Source of the DNA: Adhaeribacter sp.
GTDB taxonomy: Bacteria > Bacteroidota > Bacteroidia > Cytophagales > Hymenobacteraceae
Reading direction: 5' to 3'
Length of the DNA stretch: 9,862 bases
Assembly (NCBI GenBank): GCA_028288395.1
Contig: JAQBNV010000458.1
Coordinates: 1 to 9,862, forward strand
Each line of letters starts with the position of its first letter. Position 1 is the stretch's first letter. Shown here one piece after another: positions 1 through 7,408 of this stretch. The notes below the pieces were generated by a model. It saw nothing but the letters and a program-made list of their open reading frames with translations. It did not search any database and was not told the origin of the DNA. A program made the translations under genes and the position numbers.

Positions 1-131
1 ACCGCAACAAGATTGAACGACTCTTTAACAGAATGAAGCACTATCGCCGCATTGCTACCAGATACGACAAAACCGCTTCTTCTTTCTTAGCTTTCATTCA
101 CTTGGCAGCTGCAACCATTCTCTTACTATAA
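1..131 (+). CDS. IS5-family transposase, C-terminal fragment (cut by window edge)
   Basis: The reading frame starts at base 3 and runs 42 residues to TAA at 129-131. It begins RNKIERLFNRMK, which matches the R-(3)-E-(6)-K part of the Y-(2)-R-(3)-E-(6)-K signature of IS4/IS5-superfamily DDE transposases. The Glu encoded at 15-17 would be the third catalytic acidic residue, followed by the conserved Lys seven positions later. The rest (HYRRIATRYDKTASSF, then a hydrophobic helix ending ATILLL) is the usual C-terminal end of this family. The two catalytic Asp residues and the N-terminus lie outside the window, so activity cannot be judged. The stop codon and spacing to the presumed terminal repeat look normal, giving no sign of decay in this part. 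Confidence 0.85.
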   Translation, partial: RNKIERLFNRMKHYRRIATRYDKTASSFLAFIHLAAATILLL

Positions 132-145
132 TTGTCAACACAACC
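1..145 (+). mobile_element. Right end of an IS5/IS4-superfamily insertion sequence
   Basis: The window opens inside an insertion sequence: the last 42 residues of a DDE transposase are followed, one base after its stop, by TTGTCAACACAACC (132-145), which I take to be the outer terminal inverted repeat. The next bases make CTAA (145-148), which fits the YTAR-type targets used by part of the IS5 family, so the junction is probably at 144-148. Only one end lies in the window, so neither the inverted repeat nor the target duplication can be matched. Whether the rest of the element is intact is not visible. The transposase reads toward pyrG, whose start codon lies about 217 bases beyond the proposed end. 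Confidence 0.7.
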
Positions 146-330
146 TAATTAAAAGGTGAAATTTAACATAGTTTGGTTAGAAATTTTACTGCTTTATAGA
201 AAATATTGGTTTTTGATTAGGGATGAAATTTCCGGCATTTATACCATTTCGGTGCGGATTTTCAAAACGCGATAAGTTTACCTGTTTCGGGAATTACCAA
301 TTTTAAATTCTTATTCTGATTTAATCTCCG

Positions 331-338
331 TAACTTTG
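331..338 (+). promoter_or_regulatory. Candidate Bacteroidota -7 promoter element for pyrG-yidC
   Basis: TAACTTTG is an exact match to the TAnnTTTG -7 consensus of the Bacteroidota primary sigma factor. It lies 24 bases before the pyrG ATG at 363, so transcription would begin near 343-347 with a leader of under 20 bases. No clear TTG/TTTG -33 element is found 19-21 bases upstream. The placement rules out translation from the upstream in-frame TTG at 336, which lies within the element. Confidence 0.6.
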
Positions 339-362
339 TATTCCATAAGACTTACTCTACTT

Positions 363-1991
363 ATGGCTTCCAAATATATTTTCGTAACCGGGGGTGTAAC
401 CTCCTCTCTTGGCAAAGGTATTATTTCTGCCTCTCTGGCTAAATTATTACAGGCAAGAGGCTTTTCTGTTACCATCCAAAAATTTGACCCCTACATTAAT
501 ATTGACCCGGGTACTCTAAATCCTTACGAGCACGGTGAATGTTTTGTAACCGACGACGGGGCCGAAACCGACCTGGATCTGGGCCACTACGAGCGGTTCC
601 TCAATACCCCCACATCCCAGGCCAACAACGTTACTACCGGCAAAATCTATAACCACGTGATTACACAGGAGCGCAAAGGCGCTTACCTGGGAAAAACCGT
701 GCAAGTGGTGCCCCACATCACCGACGAAATCAAACGCCGCCTGTTATTATTGGGCCAAACCGGCGAATTTGATATTGTTATTACCGAGATTGGTGGTTGT
801 GTAGGTGATATTGAATCTTTGCCTTTTATCGAATCGGTGCGCCAGCTGCGCTGGGAATTGCCTACTAACGATTCGGTAGTAATTCATTTAACCTTGCTGC
901 CTTACCTAAAAGCCGCCGGTGAGCTCAAAACCAAACCTACTCAGCACTCGGTACGCTCGCTTTCGGAAGCCGGTGTGCAGCCCGATATTCTGGTTTGCCG
1001 TTCCGAGCACCCAATTCCGCCGGAGATGCGCCAGAAAATAGCTTTATTCTGCAACGTAAAAGTAAATTCGGTAATTGAATCGCTAGATGCCGAAACCATT
1101 TACGATGTACCGCTGCTGATGCGGAAAGAAAAACTGGATGAGCGCGTAATCAAAAAACTTAAACTTACTTCAAAACAGGACCTGGACCTGGATAGCTGGA
1201 AAGAATTTTTAGGTCGTTTAAAAAACCCTACCGCCGAGGTTCATATTGCTTTGGTTGGGAAATACGTAGAGTTGCCCGATGCTTATAAATCCATTATAGA
1301 ATCTTTTATTCATGCCGGCGCGCACAACGAATGCAAGGTAAATATTCATACCATTCAATCGGAGCACCTGAATTGCGATAATGTGCATCAACACCTGCAC
1401 CACCTCGATGGTGTGCTGGTAGCGCCGGGTTTTGGTGCAAGGGGGTTTGAAGGTAAACTGGAAGCCATTAAATACGTGCGCGAAAATAAAATTCCTTTTC
1501 TGGGCATTTGCTTGGGTATGCAGTGTGCCATAGTAGAATTTTCGCGCAATGTACTGGGCTTAGCCGAAGCAACTTCAACCGAAATGAACCCCAATACCCC
1601 GCATCCGGTTATAGATTTAATGGAAAGCCAGAAAGAAGTTACCGAAAAAGGTGGAACCATGCGTTTGGGCGCGTATATTTGCGAGCTTAAAAAAGGAAGC
1701 CGGGCCCATGCTGTTTATGGTAAATCCCGGATAAGTGAACGGCACCGCCACCGCTATGAATTTAACAACAAGTATTTAGCCCAATTGGAGCAAAACGGCA
1801 TGATTGCCTCTGGGATAAACCCCGACAACAACCTGGTAGAAATGATTGAATTAGAGCATCATCCCTGGTTTGTGGCGTCGCAGTTTCATCCGGAACTGAA
1901 AAGTACCGTCCAAACCCCGCACCCTTTATTTGTTAAATTTATTAAAGCGGCTATTCATTACCAGCGCAACAAAAACCAAGTACTTATTTAA
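363..1991 (+). CDS. pyrG: CTP synthase (glutamine-hydrolysing)
   Basis: Converts UTP to CTP using ATP and ammonia released from glutamine, the last step of de novo pyrimidine nucleotide synthesis, as a cytosolic tetramer. The 542-residue product has the normal family length. The N-terminal amidoligase domain (about 1-270) opens with the P-loop [11 protein letters not shown] (10-20), followed by the conserved LNPYEHGE and [16 protein letters not shown] blocks. The C-terminal class I glutamine amidotransferase domain (about 295-535) carries the nucleophile Cys383 in GICLGMQ and the His509/Glu511 pair in QFHPEL. I chose ATG 363 because [11 protein letters not shown] is the usual family start; the frame stays open to TTG 336, but that lies inside the putative promoter. 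yidC follows after 22 bases, implying co-transcription. No Shine-Dalgarno sequence is evident, as is common in this phylum. Confidence 0.97.
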   Translation: MASKYIFVTGGVTSSLGKGIISASLAKLLQARGFSVTIQKFDPYINIDPGTLNPYEHGECFVTDDGAETDLDLGHYERFLNTPTSQANNVTTGKIYNHVITQERKGAYLGKTVQVVPHITDEIKRRLLLLGQTGEFDIVITEIGGCVGDIESLPFIESVRQLRWELPTNDSVVIHLTLLPYLKAAGELKTKPTQHSVRSLSEAGVQPDILVCRSEHPIPPEMRQKIALFCNVKVNSVIESLDAETIYDVPLLMRKEKLDERVIKKLKLTSKQDLDLDSWKEFLGRLKNPTAEVHIALVGKYVELPDAYKSIIESFIHAGAHNECKVNIHTIQSEHLNCDNVHQHLHHLDGVLVAPGFGARGFEGKLEAIKYVRENKIPFLGICLGMQCAIVEFSRNVLGLAEATSTEMNPNTPHPVIDLMESQKEVTEKGGTMRLGAYICELKKGSRAHAVYGKSRISERHRHRYEFNNKYLAQLEQNGMIASGINPDNNLVEMIELEHHPWFVASQFHPELKSTVQTPHPLFVKFIKAAIHYQRNKNQVLI

Positions 1992-2013
1992 ATATTTTTT
2001 AGAATACCCCAAA

Positions 2014-3846
2014 ATGGATAAAAATCAAGCCATAGGCTTAGTACTCATTTCAGTTATGCTGATTGTGTACATGACTTTCTTTTCACCAGAGCCGCCTCAG
2101 GAACTACCTAAGCCCAAAGCAACGCCTACGGCCCCGGTAACGCCAAATGCAGCCGCTAGCAATGTTCCCGCCGATTCGATGCAGTTGGCGCAGCAACGGG
2201 CGGCCTTAGGTACTTTCGGCACTGCTGCTACCGGCACTTCGGAAAAGACAGTATTGCAAAACGATTTGTTAAGAATAACATTTGACAGTAAGGGAGGTCA
2301 GATAGATGAAGTAGTGCTTAAAAAATATAAAACCTGGGATAAAAAGCCTTTAATTCTTTTCGATCAGGTAAGCAGCTCTACCGATATCAGCTTTAAAACC
2401 CAGGATAATAAGGTAATTAAGTTATCAAATTTATATTTTCAAGCCCAGCCGCTCAGAACCGAAAAACAAGCGCAGGTACTCGCCTACCGCGCCGAAGTAG
2501 GGCCAAACCAATACATCGAACAGGTTTATACCTTGCCCGCCGATTCTTACCTGGTTGATTATAAACTTAATTTTACTGGCCTTAACCAGCTAGTAGCCGA
2601 CGCCCCGCTGCAATTTACCTGGAACGACCGGTTAAAAAAGGTAGAACGTGACCTGAACCAGAACCGGGAAAGGTCGCGGTTGAACTACATGACGGTAGGC
2701 GAAGCTTTCGAACATATTGCCGGCAGCGCCGACGAACCGGAAATTGCGACGGTAACAGAACCAATCAAATGGATTTCGAATAAGCAAAATTTCTTTTCGG
2801 CGGCCATAATTGCTGATAATTCGTTTTCCCAGGGAACTTTAAAAAGCTCCTTTAGCGCCACCGATACCACCGAAGTAAAAACTTTTGCCACCCATCTCTT
2901 AATACCAGCCAGAGACGTTTTATCCGGTAAAGGTGATTTCAGCTTTTACTTCGGGCCCAACGATTACCAGATATTAAAAGCCCTGCCGGCTGATTTCCAG
3001 AAGAACATAGATTTAGGTTGGGGCATTTTTGCCTGGGTTAATACATTAATCATCATTCCTATATTTAACTTCCTGGAGCAATATTTTACCAATTATGGTA
3101 TCATCATCGTTTTACTGGTGGTGTTCATCAAAATATTGCTTACGCCACTGACTTACAAATCGTACTTGTCGATGGCAAAAATGAAAGTGCTGAAACCGGA
3201 GATTGACGCAATAAAGGAAAAGCACCCGGATGACATGCAAAAGTCGCAGCAGGAAACCATGAAGCTATACTCTACCATGGGCGTAAATCCCATGAGTGGT
3301 TGCGTGCCCATGTTGTTGCAGATACCGATATTATTTGCCTTGCTGAACTTCTTTCCGAACTCGATTGAACTGCGCCAGGAATCATTGTGGTGGGCCACCG
3401 ATTTATCAACTTACGATGTATTTGCCCGTTTGCCATTTACCATTCCTTTTTATGGCAGCCACATTAGTATGTTCACCGTTCTTATGACCTTGTCTACCAT
3501 TTTATATACCTGGTCGAACAACCAGATGACGACTATACAGGGTCCAATGAAATTTTACTCTTACCTGATGCCGATCATGATTATGTTTGTGGTAAACTCT
3601 TTTGCGGCTGGATTGAGCTTCTATTACTTTGTTTCTAATATTGTTACTTTTCTTCAGCAGGCCATTATCCGCCGGTTTGTAGATGACGGAAAAATCCGGG
3701 CGAAACTCGAAGAAAATAAAATAAAGAACAAAGATAAAAAACCAGGTGGCTTCCAGAAACGCTTACAAGATGCCATGAAAGCAGCATCGGACCGGGAAGC
3801 ACAACAGAAAAACACCGGCGATGCGCCTAAAAAGCGGAAAAGATAA
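2014..3846 (+). CDS. yidC: Membrane protein insertase YidC/Oxa1
   Basis: Inserts and folds inner-membrane proteins, alone or with SecYEG. The 610-residue product has the Gram-negative architecture: TM1 at about 6-23, a Pro/Ala-rich linker (about 25-65), a large periplasmic P1 domain (to about 330), an amphipathic helix near 335-358, then the conserved five-helix core. TM2 (about 360-378) carries Lys373 in FIKILLTPLTYKSY, where E. coli has the groove Arg. It is followed by the cytoplasmic helical hairpin (KMKVLKPEI onward), TM3 in GCVPMLLQIPILFALLNFF (about 429-448), TM4 near 484-502, and a TM5/TM6 hairpin at about 514-552. The last 58 residues form a strongly basic tail ending KKRKR, typical of ribosome-binding YidC extensions. 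ATG 2014 is preferred over an in-frame TTG at 1930 that overlaps pyrG, because MDKNQAIG starts directly at TM1. Confidence 0.97.
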   Translation: MDKNQAIGLVLISVMLIVYMTFFSPEPPQELPKPKATPTAPVTPNAAASNVPADSMQLAQQRAALGTFGTAATGTSEKTVLQNDLLRITFDSKGGQIDEVVLKKYKTWDKKPLILFDQVSSSTDISFKTQDNKVIKLSNLYFQAQPLRTEKQAQVLAYRAEVGPNQYIEQVYTLPADSYLVDYKLNFTGLNQLVADAPLQFTWNDRLKKVERDLNQNRERSRLNYMTVGEAFEHIAGSADEPEIATVTEPIKWISNKQNFFSAAIIADNSFSQGTLKSSFSATDTTEVKTFATHLLIPARDVLSGKGDFSFYFGPNDYQILKALPADFQKNIDLGWGIFAWVNTLIIIPIFNFLEQYFTNYGIIIVLLVVFIKILLTPLTYKSYLSMAKMKVLKPEIDAIKEKHPDDMQKSQQETMKLYSTMGVNPMSGCVPMLLQIPILFALLNFFPNSIELRQESLWWATDLSTYDVFARLPFTIPFYGSHISMFTVLMTLSTILYTWSNNQMTTIQGPMKFYSYLMPIMIMFVVNSFAAGLSFYYFVSNIVTFLQQAIIRRFVDDGKIRAKLEENKIKNKDKKPGGFQKRLQDAMKAASDREAQQKNTGDAPKKRKR

Positions 3847-3870
3847 TTTGCCTGAATATTTAATTTTTTA

Positions 3871-3910
3871 AAATGCCTGGTATATTTCCATACCGGGCAT
3901 TTTTATTTTA
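3871..3910 (+). terminator. Rho-independent terminator of pyrG-yidC
   Basis: An 11-bp stem (3873-3883 pairing with 3890-3900, one G-T wobble) closes a six-base loop and is followed by TTTTATTTTA. It lies 26 bases after the yidC stop. A short A-run before the stem may give weak function on the other strand too, but the convergent gene ends more than 200 bases away. Confidence 0.85.
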
Positions 3911-4128
3911 CAACAAAAGCTACCAGCCTAGTAGGCTATTATAAATTACCTAAATCATTATTTCTGGTACAGTAAAGTTTTAACGAGTTGTATATTTAGG
4001 CTTGTTGAAGCAGTATGGCCTTTATTTTATTTGGTTATAGTTTTGACCAGGAAAGTGCTTAATGTTAACGCAATGGAAATATTGGGCTATTCATAACTAT
4101 TATTCTAAAGAATTGAAAAATGCTTTAA
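3911..4128. other. AT-rich spacer between convergent genes
   Basis: Between the yidC terminator and the stop codon of the convergent peptidase gene I find no open reading frame of note, RNA gene or repeat. There is a tiny 6-1-6 palindrome (3925-3937) and a weak ATTCT/AGAAT inverted repeat (4102-4113), neither with a convincing role. No strong terminator for the - strand peptidase gene is visible. Confidence 0.5.
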
Positions 4129-6438
4129 CTAGAATACATAAGATTTTTTAATAACAGTGATATTGCTGTTTAGACCTTGTTCCGGTATCACATCCGCCGG
4201 GCGTTTTATTTTAATTAGTGCGTCCGGCAAGCCAATAGAACGATCGTAAAGAAATAAACGCAAGCTTTCGGTTTGCTGTAACTGCACTTTTAGTTCTAAC
4301 TGCTTGGAACTAGGTAACCCAAAAAGCATGGTCGATAATAAATAACCGCCGGCCACCGGTTTTTTAGGATTATTTATTTTCTCGCCGTTAATGCTCGCAC
4401 CTATCATTGCGGTTTCGTTTCGGGTTAGCAGAAATATTTGCAGGTGCGCTGCTTGCCGCACAGACCGCAATTGTAGTTTCAGAGTACGATGTCCCCGGTA
4501 AATGGTGTCCAATATAACTTCTGCTATTGGGCCAGGCGCCTGGATTACCGGTGCCGGATTTTTGAGGAAGGTTTGGGTACCCACCGGAAATATTTCGGTT
4601 AAAGGTCCTAATTTAGGCTGGGAAAAAAATTGTTTATTCCAGTAATCGGGCGTGGTATAACCCGAAGCCCAGAAGGCTTTTTCCTTATCAGCATCCAGGT
4701 AGTAACCCACCTCCGAATGCATCGGTTGCTTCTCATTATATTTTTCCGCATAAATAGCCCAACCGGTTAAAAGTCCGCCGGAAAACAACAGCAATAAGGG
4801 TACAATAGCAGTTGAACCCGGGAATAAATGAGCAATTATGGTATGAAGTAAAGGCAAGCCCAACCCCCACAGTAAAAGTAAAACCAAAATGGGCACAATG
4901 GGCAACTGCAGGGCAAAAGAAACTAATGTAAGCAAAGCCAATGGTACGAGTAAAAACAAAGCCGGTAAAAAGCCTAGCAGCAGCGCGCCCGCGTTTTTAA
5001 AATCAAATGGTTGCCCCCAACCCAGCAGCAGTACCACTATCCCACCCAGGCAAAAGAACAGAACCGGAAAAAGCAGGATATAAGCTGCCGCAGGTACGGT
5101 TAAATAAACAGCTACGCCCTGCGCAAAAATAAACAAAATTGTCCCGGCAGACAGCCCCCAAATTGAAGTGAATTTTAGTACTAAATGGCTTAAGAGGAGG
5201 AACAGTCCCAGGGCAATTAACACGTATGCCAACGAAAATAAATCGGCCCCATATACCCCATTGATAAACCGGTGAAATGGCATGGCTTTTACCACGCCTT
5301 GGTTGAGGATTATAAAGAGGCCTGCCACCAATATTACCATCAATATATAAAATACAAAACCTTTGCTAAGCTGCCAGATAGAAAAAGCTTTCTCCATTTT
5401 TCCTATAACTAAAAGTGCCAGCACAGCGCACCCGGTTATGAGCAGCCAGAAAATATTATAACTGGCCGGATATTGAATAAACCACTTGCCAATAGGGTTA
5501 AAAAATATTTTATCAGGCGCCTTGGTATGCTGCAGCGAAATATTACCTAACTGGCGAACCAAGCCTAAAGTATTACTGCCGTGGTGCTGCAAACTATTAG
5601 GGTTAAGATTTTCGGGCCGGTCGGTGAGTTTGTGGTAATGGACATAGCCATCTATAAAGGCCGAGTTAAGACCGCTATAGCCCGCTTGCCGGAAAACCGA
5701 AAAATCAGTATCGTTAGGCAGGCGACGGTATATTTCGTACATCAGCGAACTGGCCAACGGAAAAGGCGCTGCTTTGCTGAATTGCGCTACCAGCCAACCG
5801 TTTTCCGGGCTAATCTCAAAAGTTAAACTGGGTCCACTATTGCCGCGACCTTCCAGGTTAATTACCACGCCTATATTTTTGGCCAGCGGGTGCCGTAAAA
5901 AAGCCCGCGCCCCAAACAATCCAAACTCTTCGCCATCCGTCAGTAAAAATATCACATCATTCCGGAGAGGTGGCCCGGAACGGAGAGCCCGGGCAGTTTC
6001 CAGCAAAGCAGCTACCCCAGCCCCATCATCGCCAGCCCCAAAGGTGTTGGGTTGCGAATCGTAATGAGCCATAACCAAAACTGCTTTCCCCTGGCCGCTG
6101 CCTTTTATTACCCCGACCACATTTTGCACATAGGCCATGGCCGAACGGCGTAAAGCCGCGTTACTAACTACCGTCGCCTGAACCTGGGTTGGAATATTTA
6201 ATTTATTCAGTTCGGCCAATAAATATTTTCGTACCTGTTCGTGGGCAGGCGTACCAATGGCATGGGGTTCGCGCGCAATTACAGAAACATGGCGCATGGC
6301 GCGGGCAGCCGAAAAATCTGCAGCAGGTGCATCGGCCGCTAAGGCCTGGGGAGGCCGTAACAGATAAATACTCAAGCAACTTAAGGCCACGAGTGATAAC
6401 AACAGAAAAAAAGCAGGCAAGTAAGGGCGATTATTCAT
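4129..6438 (-). CDS. M28-family zinc peptidase fused to multi-span membrane domain (Pff1/ERMP1-like)
   Basis: Predicted membrane-anchored metallo-aminopeptidase of 769 residues. An N-terminal anchor helix (about 7-27) is followed by an M28 domain on the periplasmic side (about 38-310). Its dinuclear zinc site is readable: His125 (MAHYDS), Asp137 (GAGDDGAG), catalytic Glu170 and ligand Glu171 (TDGEEFG), Glu196 (NLEGRG) and His269 (YVHYHKLTD). About eight hydrophobic helices follow (roughly 328-347, 359-379, 398-420, 427-448, 451-473, 484-507, 513-534, 544-563), then a soluble C-terminal part of about 200 residues. This order is that of yeast vacuolar protease Pff1 and ER metallopeptidase ERMP1. 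The substrate is unknown. ATG 6438 gives a clean signal anchor; the frame extends to a TTG at 6543, which would add an unlikely second hydrophobic stretch. Divergent from the dehydrogenase gene. Confidence 0.88.
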   Translation of the reverse strand: MNNRPYLPAFFLLLSLVALSCLSIYLLRPPQALAADAPAADFSAARAMRHVSVIAREPHAIGTPAHEQVRKYLLAELNKLNIPTQVQATVVSNAALRRSAMAYVQNVVGVIKGSGQGKAVLVMAHYDSQPNTFGAGDDGAGVAALLETARALRSGPPLRNDVIFLLTDGEEFGLFGARAFLRHPLAKNIGVVINLEGRGNSGPSLTFEISPENGWLVAQFSKAAPFPLASSLMYEIYRRLPNDTDFSVFRQAGYSGLNSAFIDGYVHYHKLTDRPENLNPNSLQHHGSNTLGLVRQLGNISLQHTKAPDKIFFNPIGKWFIQYPASYNIFWLLITGCAVLALLVIGKMEKAFSIWQLSKGFVFYILMVILVAGLFIILNQGVVKAMPFHRFINGVYGADLFSLAYVLIALGLFLLLSHLVLKFTSIWGLSAGTILFIFAQGVAVYLTVPAAAYILLFPVLFFCLGGIVVLLLGWGQPFDFKNAGALLLGFLPALFLLVPLALLTLVSFALQLPIVPILVLLLLWGLGLPLLHTIIAHLFPGSTAIVPLLLLFSGGLLTGWAIYAEKYNEKQPMHSEVGYYLDADKEKAFWASGYTTPDYWNKQFFSQPKLGPLTEIFPVGTQTFLKNPAPVIQAPGPIAEVILDTIYRGHRTLKLQLRSVRQAAHLQIFLLTRNETAMIGASINGEKINNPKKPVAGGYLLSTMLFGLPSSKQLELKVQLQQTESLRLFLYDRSIGLPDALIKIKRPADVIPEQGLNSNITVIKKSYVF

Positions 6439-6587
6439 AGCAGTGGAGAGTGAAAATGCAACACGAACCAAATACTTTATAACTCCAATAGAATAGAGGG
6501 TTAATATAATGATAATTAAACTATCCGCCGGTATTACGGCCAAATGCGAAAAAAGACGTAGAAGGAAATTGTTTAAAGATCAGGCAC
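6439..6587. other. Divergent intergenic region between peptidase and dehydrogenase genes
   Basis: These 149 bases must hold both promoters. For the peptidase (- strand), TTTG (6544-6541) followed 17 bases later by TAGTTTAA (6523-6516) is a weak fit to the Bacteroidota -33/-7 pattern, with two mismatches in the -7 and a short spacer. No exact TAnnTTTG is seen for the + strand dehydrogenase gene. No operator can be named. Confidence 0.35.
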
Positions 6588-7322
6588 ATGAATTTAGCGC
6601 ATAATACGGTTTTAATTACGGGCGGTGCTTCGGGCATTGGTTGGGCAATCGCCGAACGATTTCTGAAGGCCGGCAGTGAAGTCATTATTTGCGGCCGCCG
6701 GCCGGAAAAGTTAGAAGAAGTAAAACAACAATATCCGCAGGTACATACCCGGGTTTGCGACGTGGGCCAGGAGGCAGACCGGTTAGATTTGCTGAGGTGG
6801 GCAATAGAAAATTTTCCGCAAATAAATGTACTGGTAAATAATGCCGGTATTCAGCGCCGCGTATCCCTGGTAGTTGCTACCGAAGACTGGCGCGAACATC
6901 AATCCGAAATGGCGATAAACCTGGAAGCCCCTATTCACCTGGCCTTACTCTTTATCCCGCATTTTAAGCACAAGCCAAGCGCTTTTATCATTAATGTAAC
7001 TTCGGGACTAGCCTTTGTACCCATGGCTAGAGCGGCCGTATACAGCGCTACCAAAGCGGCTCTTCATTCTTTTACGTTATCGTTGCGTTACCAATTAAAT
7101 GCTACTTCTATTAAAGTAATTGAAATAGCGCCCCCGGCGGTAAACACCGATTTAGGCGGTCCGGGACTGCATACGTTTGGCACGCCATTGTTTGAATTTG
7201 CTGATGCTATTATGCAACGGCTGGCGGCCGGCGAAGAAGAAATAGGTTATGGCACTTCTGAATATTCCAGGAATGCCTCGCGGCAGGAATTAAACACTGT
7301 ATTTAAAACAATAAACCCCTAG
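6588..7322 (+). CDS. Short-chain dehydrogenase/reductase (DltE-like)
   Basis: NAD(P)-dependent oxidoreductase of the classical SDR family, 244 residues, cytosolic. The Rossmann cofactor motif is TGGASGIG (11-18). CGRR (35-38) after the second strand carries two Arg residues that suggest NADP(H) preference. NNAG is at 84-87, and the catalytic tetrad is complete: Asn111, Ser139, Tyr152 and Lys156 (YSATK). Overall wording (NLEAPIHLALLF, NVTSGLAFVP, EIAPPAVNTDL) matches the group usually labelled DltE in COG-based annotation. That label does not imply teichoic acid D-alanylation, which would be out of place in a Gram-negative organism. The substrate cannot be read from the sequence. ATG 6588 starts immediately before the first Rossmann strand. 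The gene stands alone, closed by the strong terminator 10 bases after its stop. Confidence 0.92.
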   Translation: MNLAHNTVLITGGASGIGWAIAERFLKAGSEVIICGRRPEKLEEVKQQYPQVHTRVCDVGQEADRLDLLRWAIENFPQINVLVNNAGIQRRVSLVVATEDWREHQSEMAINLEAPIHLALLFIPHFKHKPSAFIINVTSGLAFVPMARAAVYSATKAALHSFTLSLRYQLNATSIKVIEIAPPAVNTDLGGPGLHTFGTPLFEFADAIMQRLAAGEEEIGYGTSEYSRNASRQELNTVFKTINP

Positions 7323-7332
7323 CACTGAACAT

Positions 7333-7384
7333 AATAAAAGAAGCCATGAAACCAGCTAATGCTGGTTTCATGGCTTCTTTTATT
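7333..7384. terminator. Bidirectional terminator, perfect 24-bp stem
   Basis: Bases 7333-7356 are the exact reverse complement of 7361-7384, separated by the loop TAAT. The stem begins AATAAAAG and ends CTTTTATT, so each strand presents a GC-containing hairpin with a flanking T-rich tract. It sits between the convergent dehydrogenase (+) and outer-membrane protein (-) genes, 10 and 24 bases from their stops, and should terminate both. Confidence 0.93.
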
Positions 7385-7408
7385 CATTATTTTTAATATT
7401 TCTAACCT

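Noticed and set aside
223..306. 27-codon ATG frame (MKFPAFIPF...) between the IS end and pyrG
   Set aside because: Short, no start context, and it ends upstream of the likely pyrG transcription start; composition is no better than chance.
336..362. N-terminal TTG extension of pyrG
   Set aside because: The TTG lies inside the TAnnTTTG promoter element, and CTP synthases begin at the MASKYIF-like sequence.
1930..2013. TTG extension of yidC overlapping pyrG
   Set aside because: It would add 28 basic and hydrophobic residues ahead of TM1, unlike the family; ATG 2014 fits.
3925..3937. AGCCTA-G-TAGGCT palindrome after yidC
   Set aside because: Too short, with no room for a loop and no associated T tract; the real terminator lies just upstream.
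4889..6440. Open + strand frames opposite the peptidase gene
   Set aside because: They lack family resemblance and their residue patterns are those of antisense frames; the - strand frame has intact catalytic motifs throughout.
6439..6543. TTG extension of the M28 peptidase
   Set aside because: It adds an extra hydrophobic stretch before a normal signal anchor and covers the likely promoter region.
6588..7322. Reading the dehydrogenase as a teichoic acid D-alanylation enzyme because of the DltE label
   Set aside because: No dltABCD genes are near and the setting is Gram-negative; the label is only a historical COG name.
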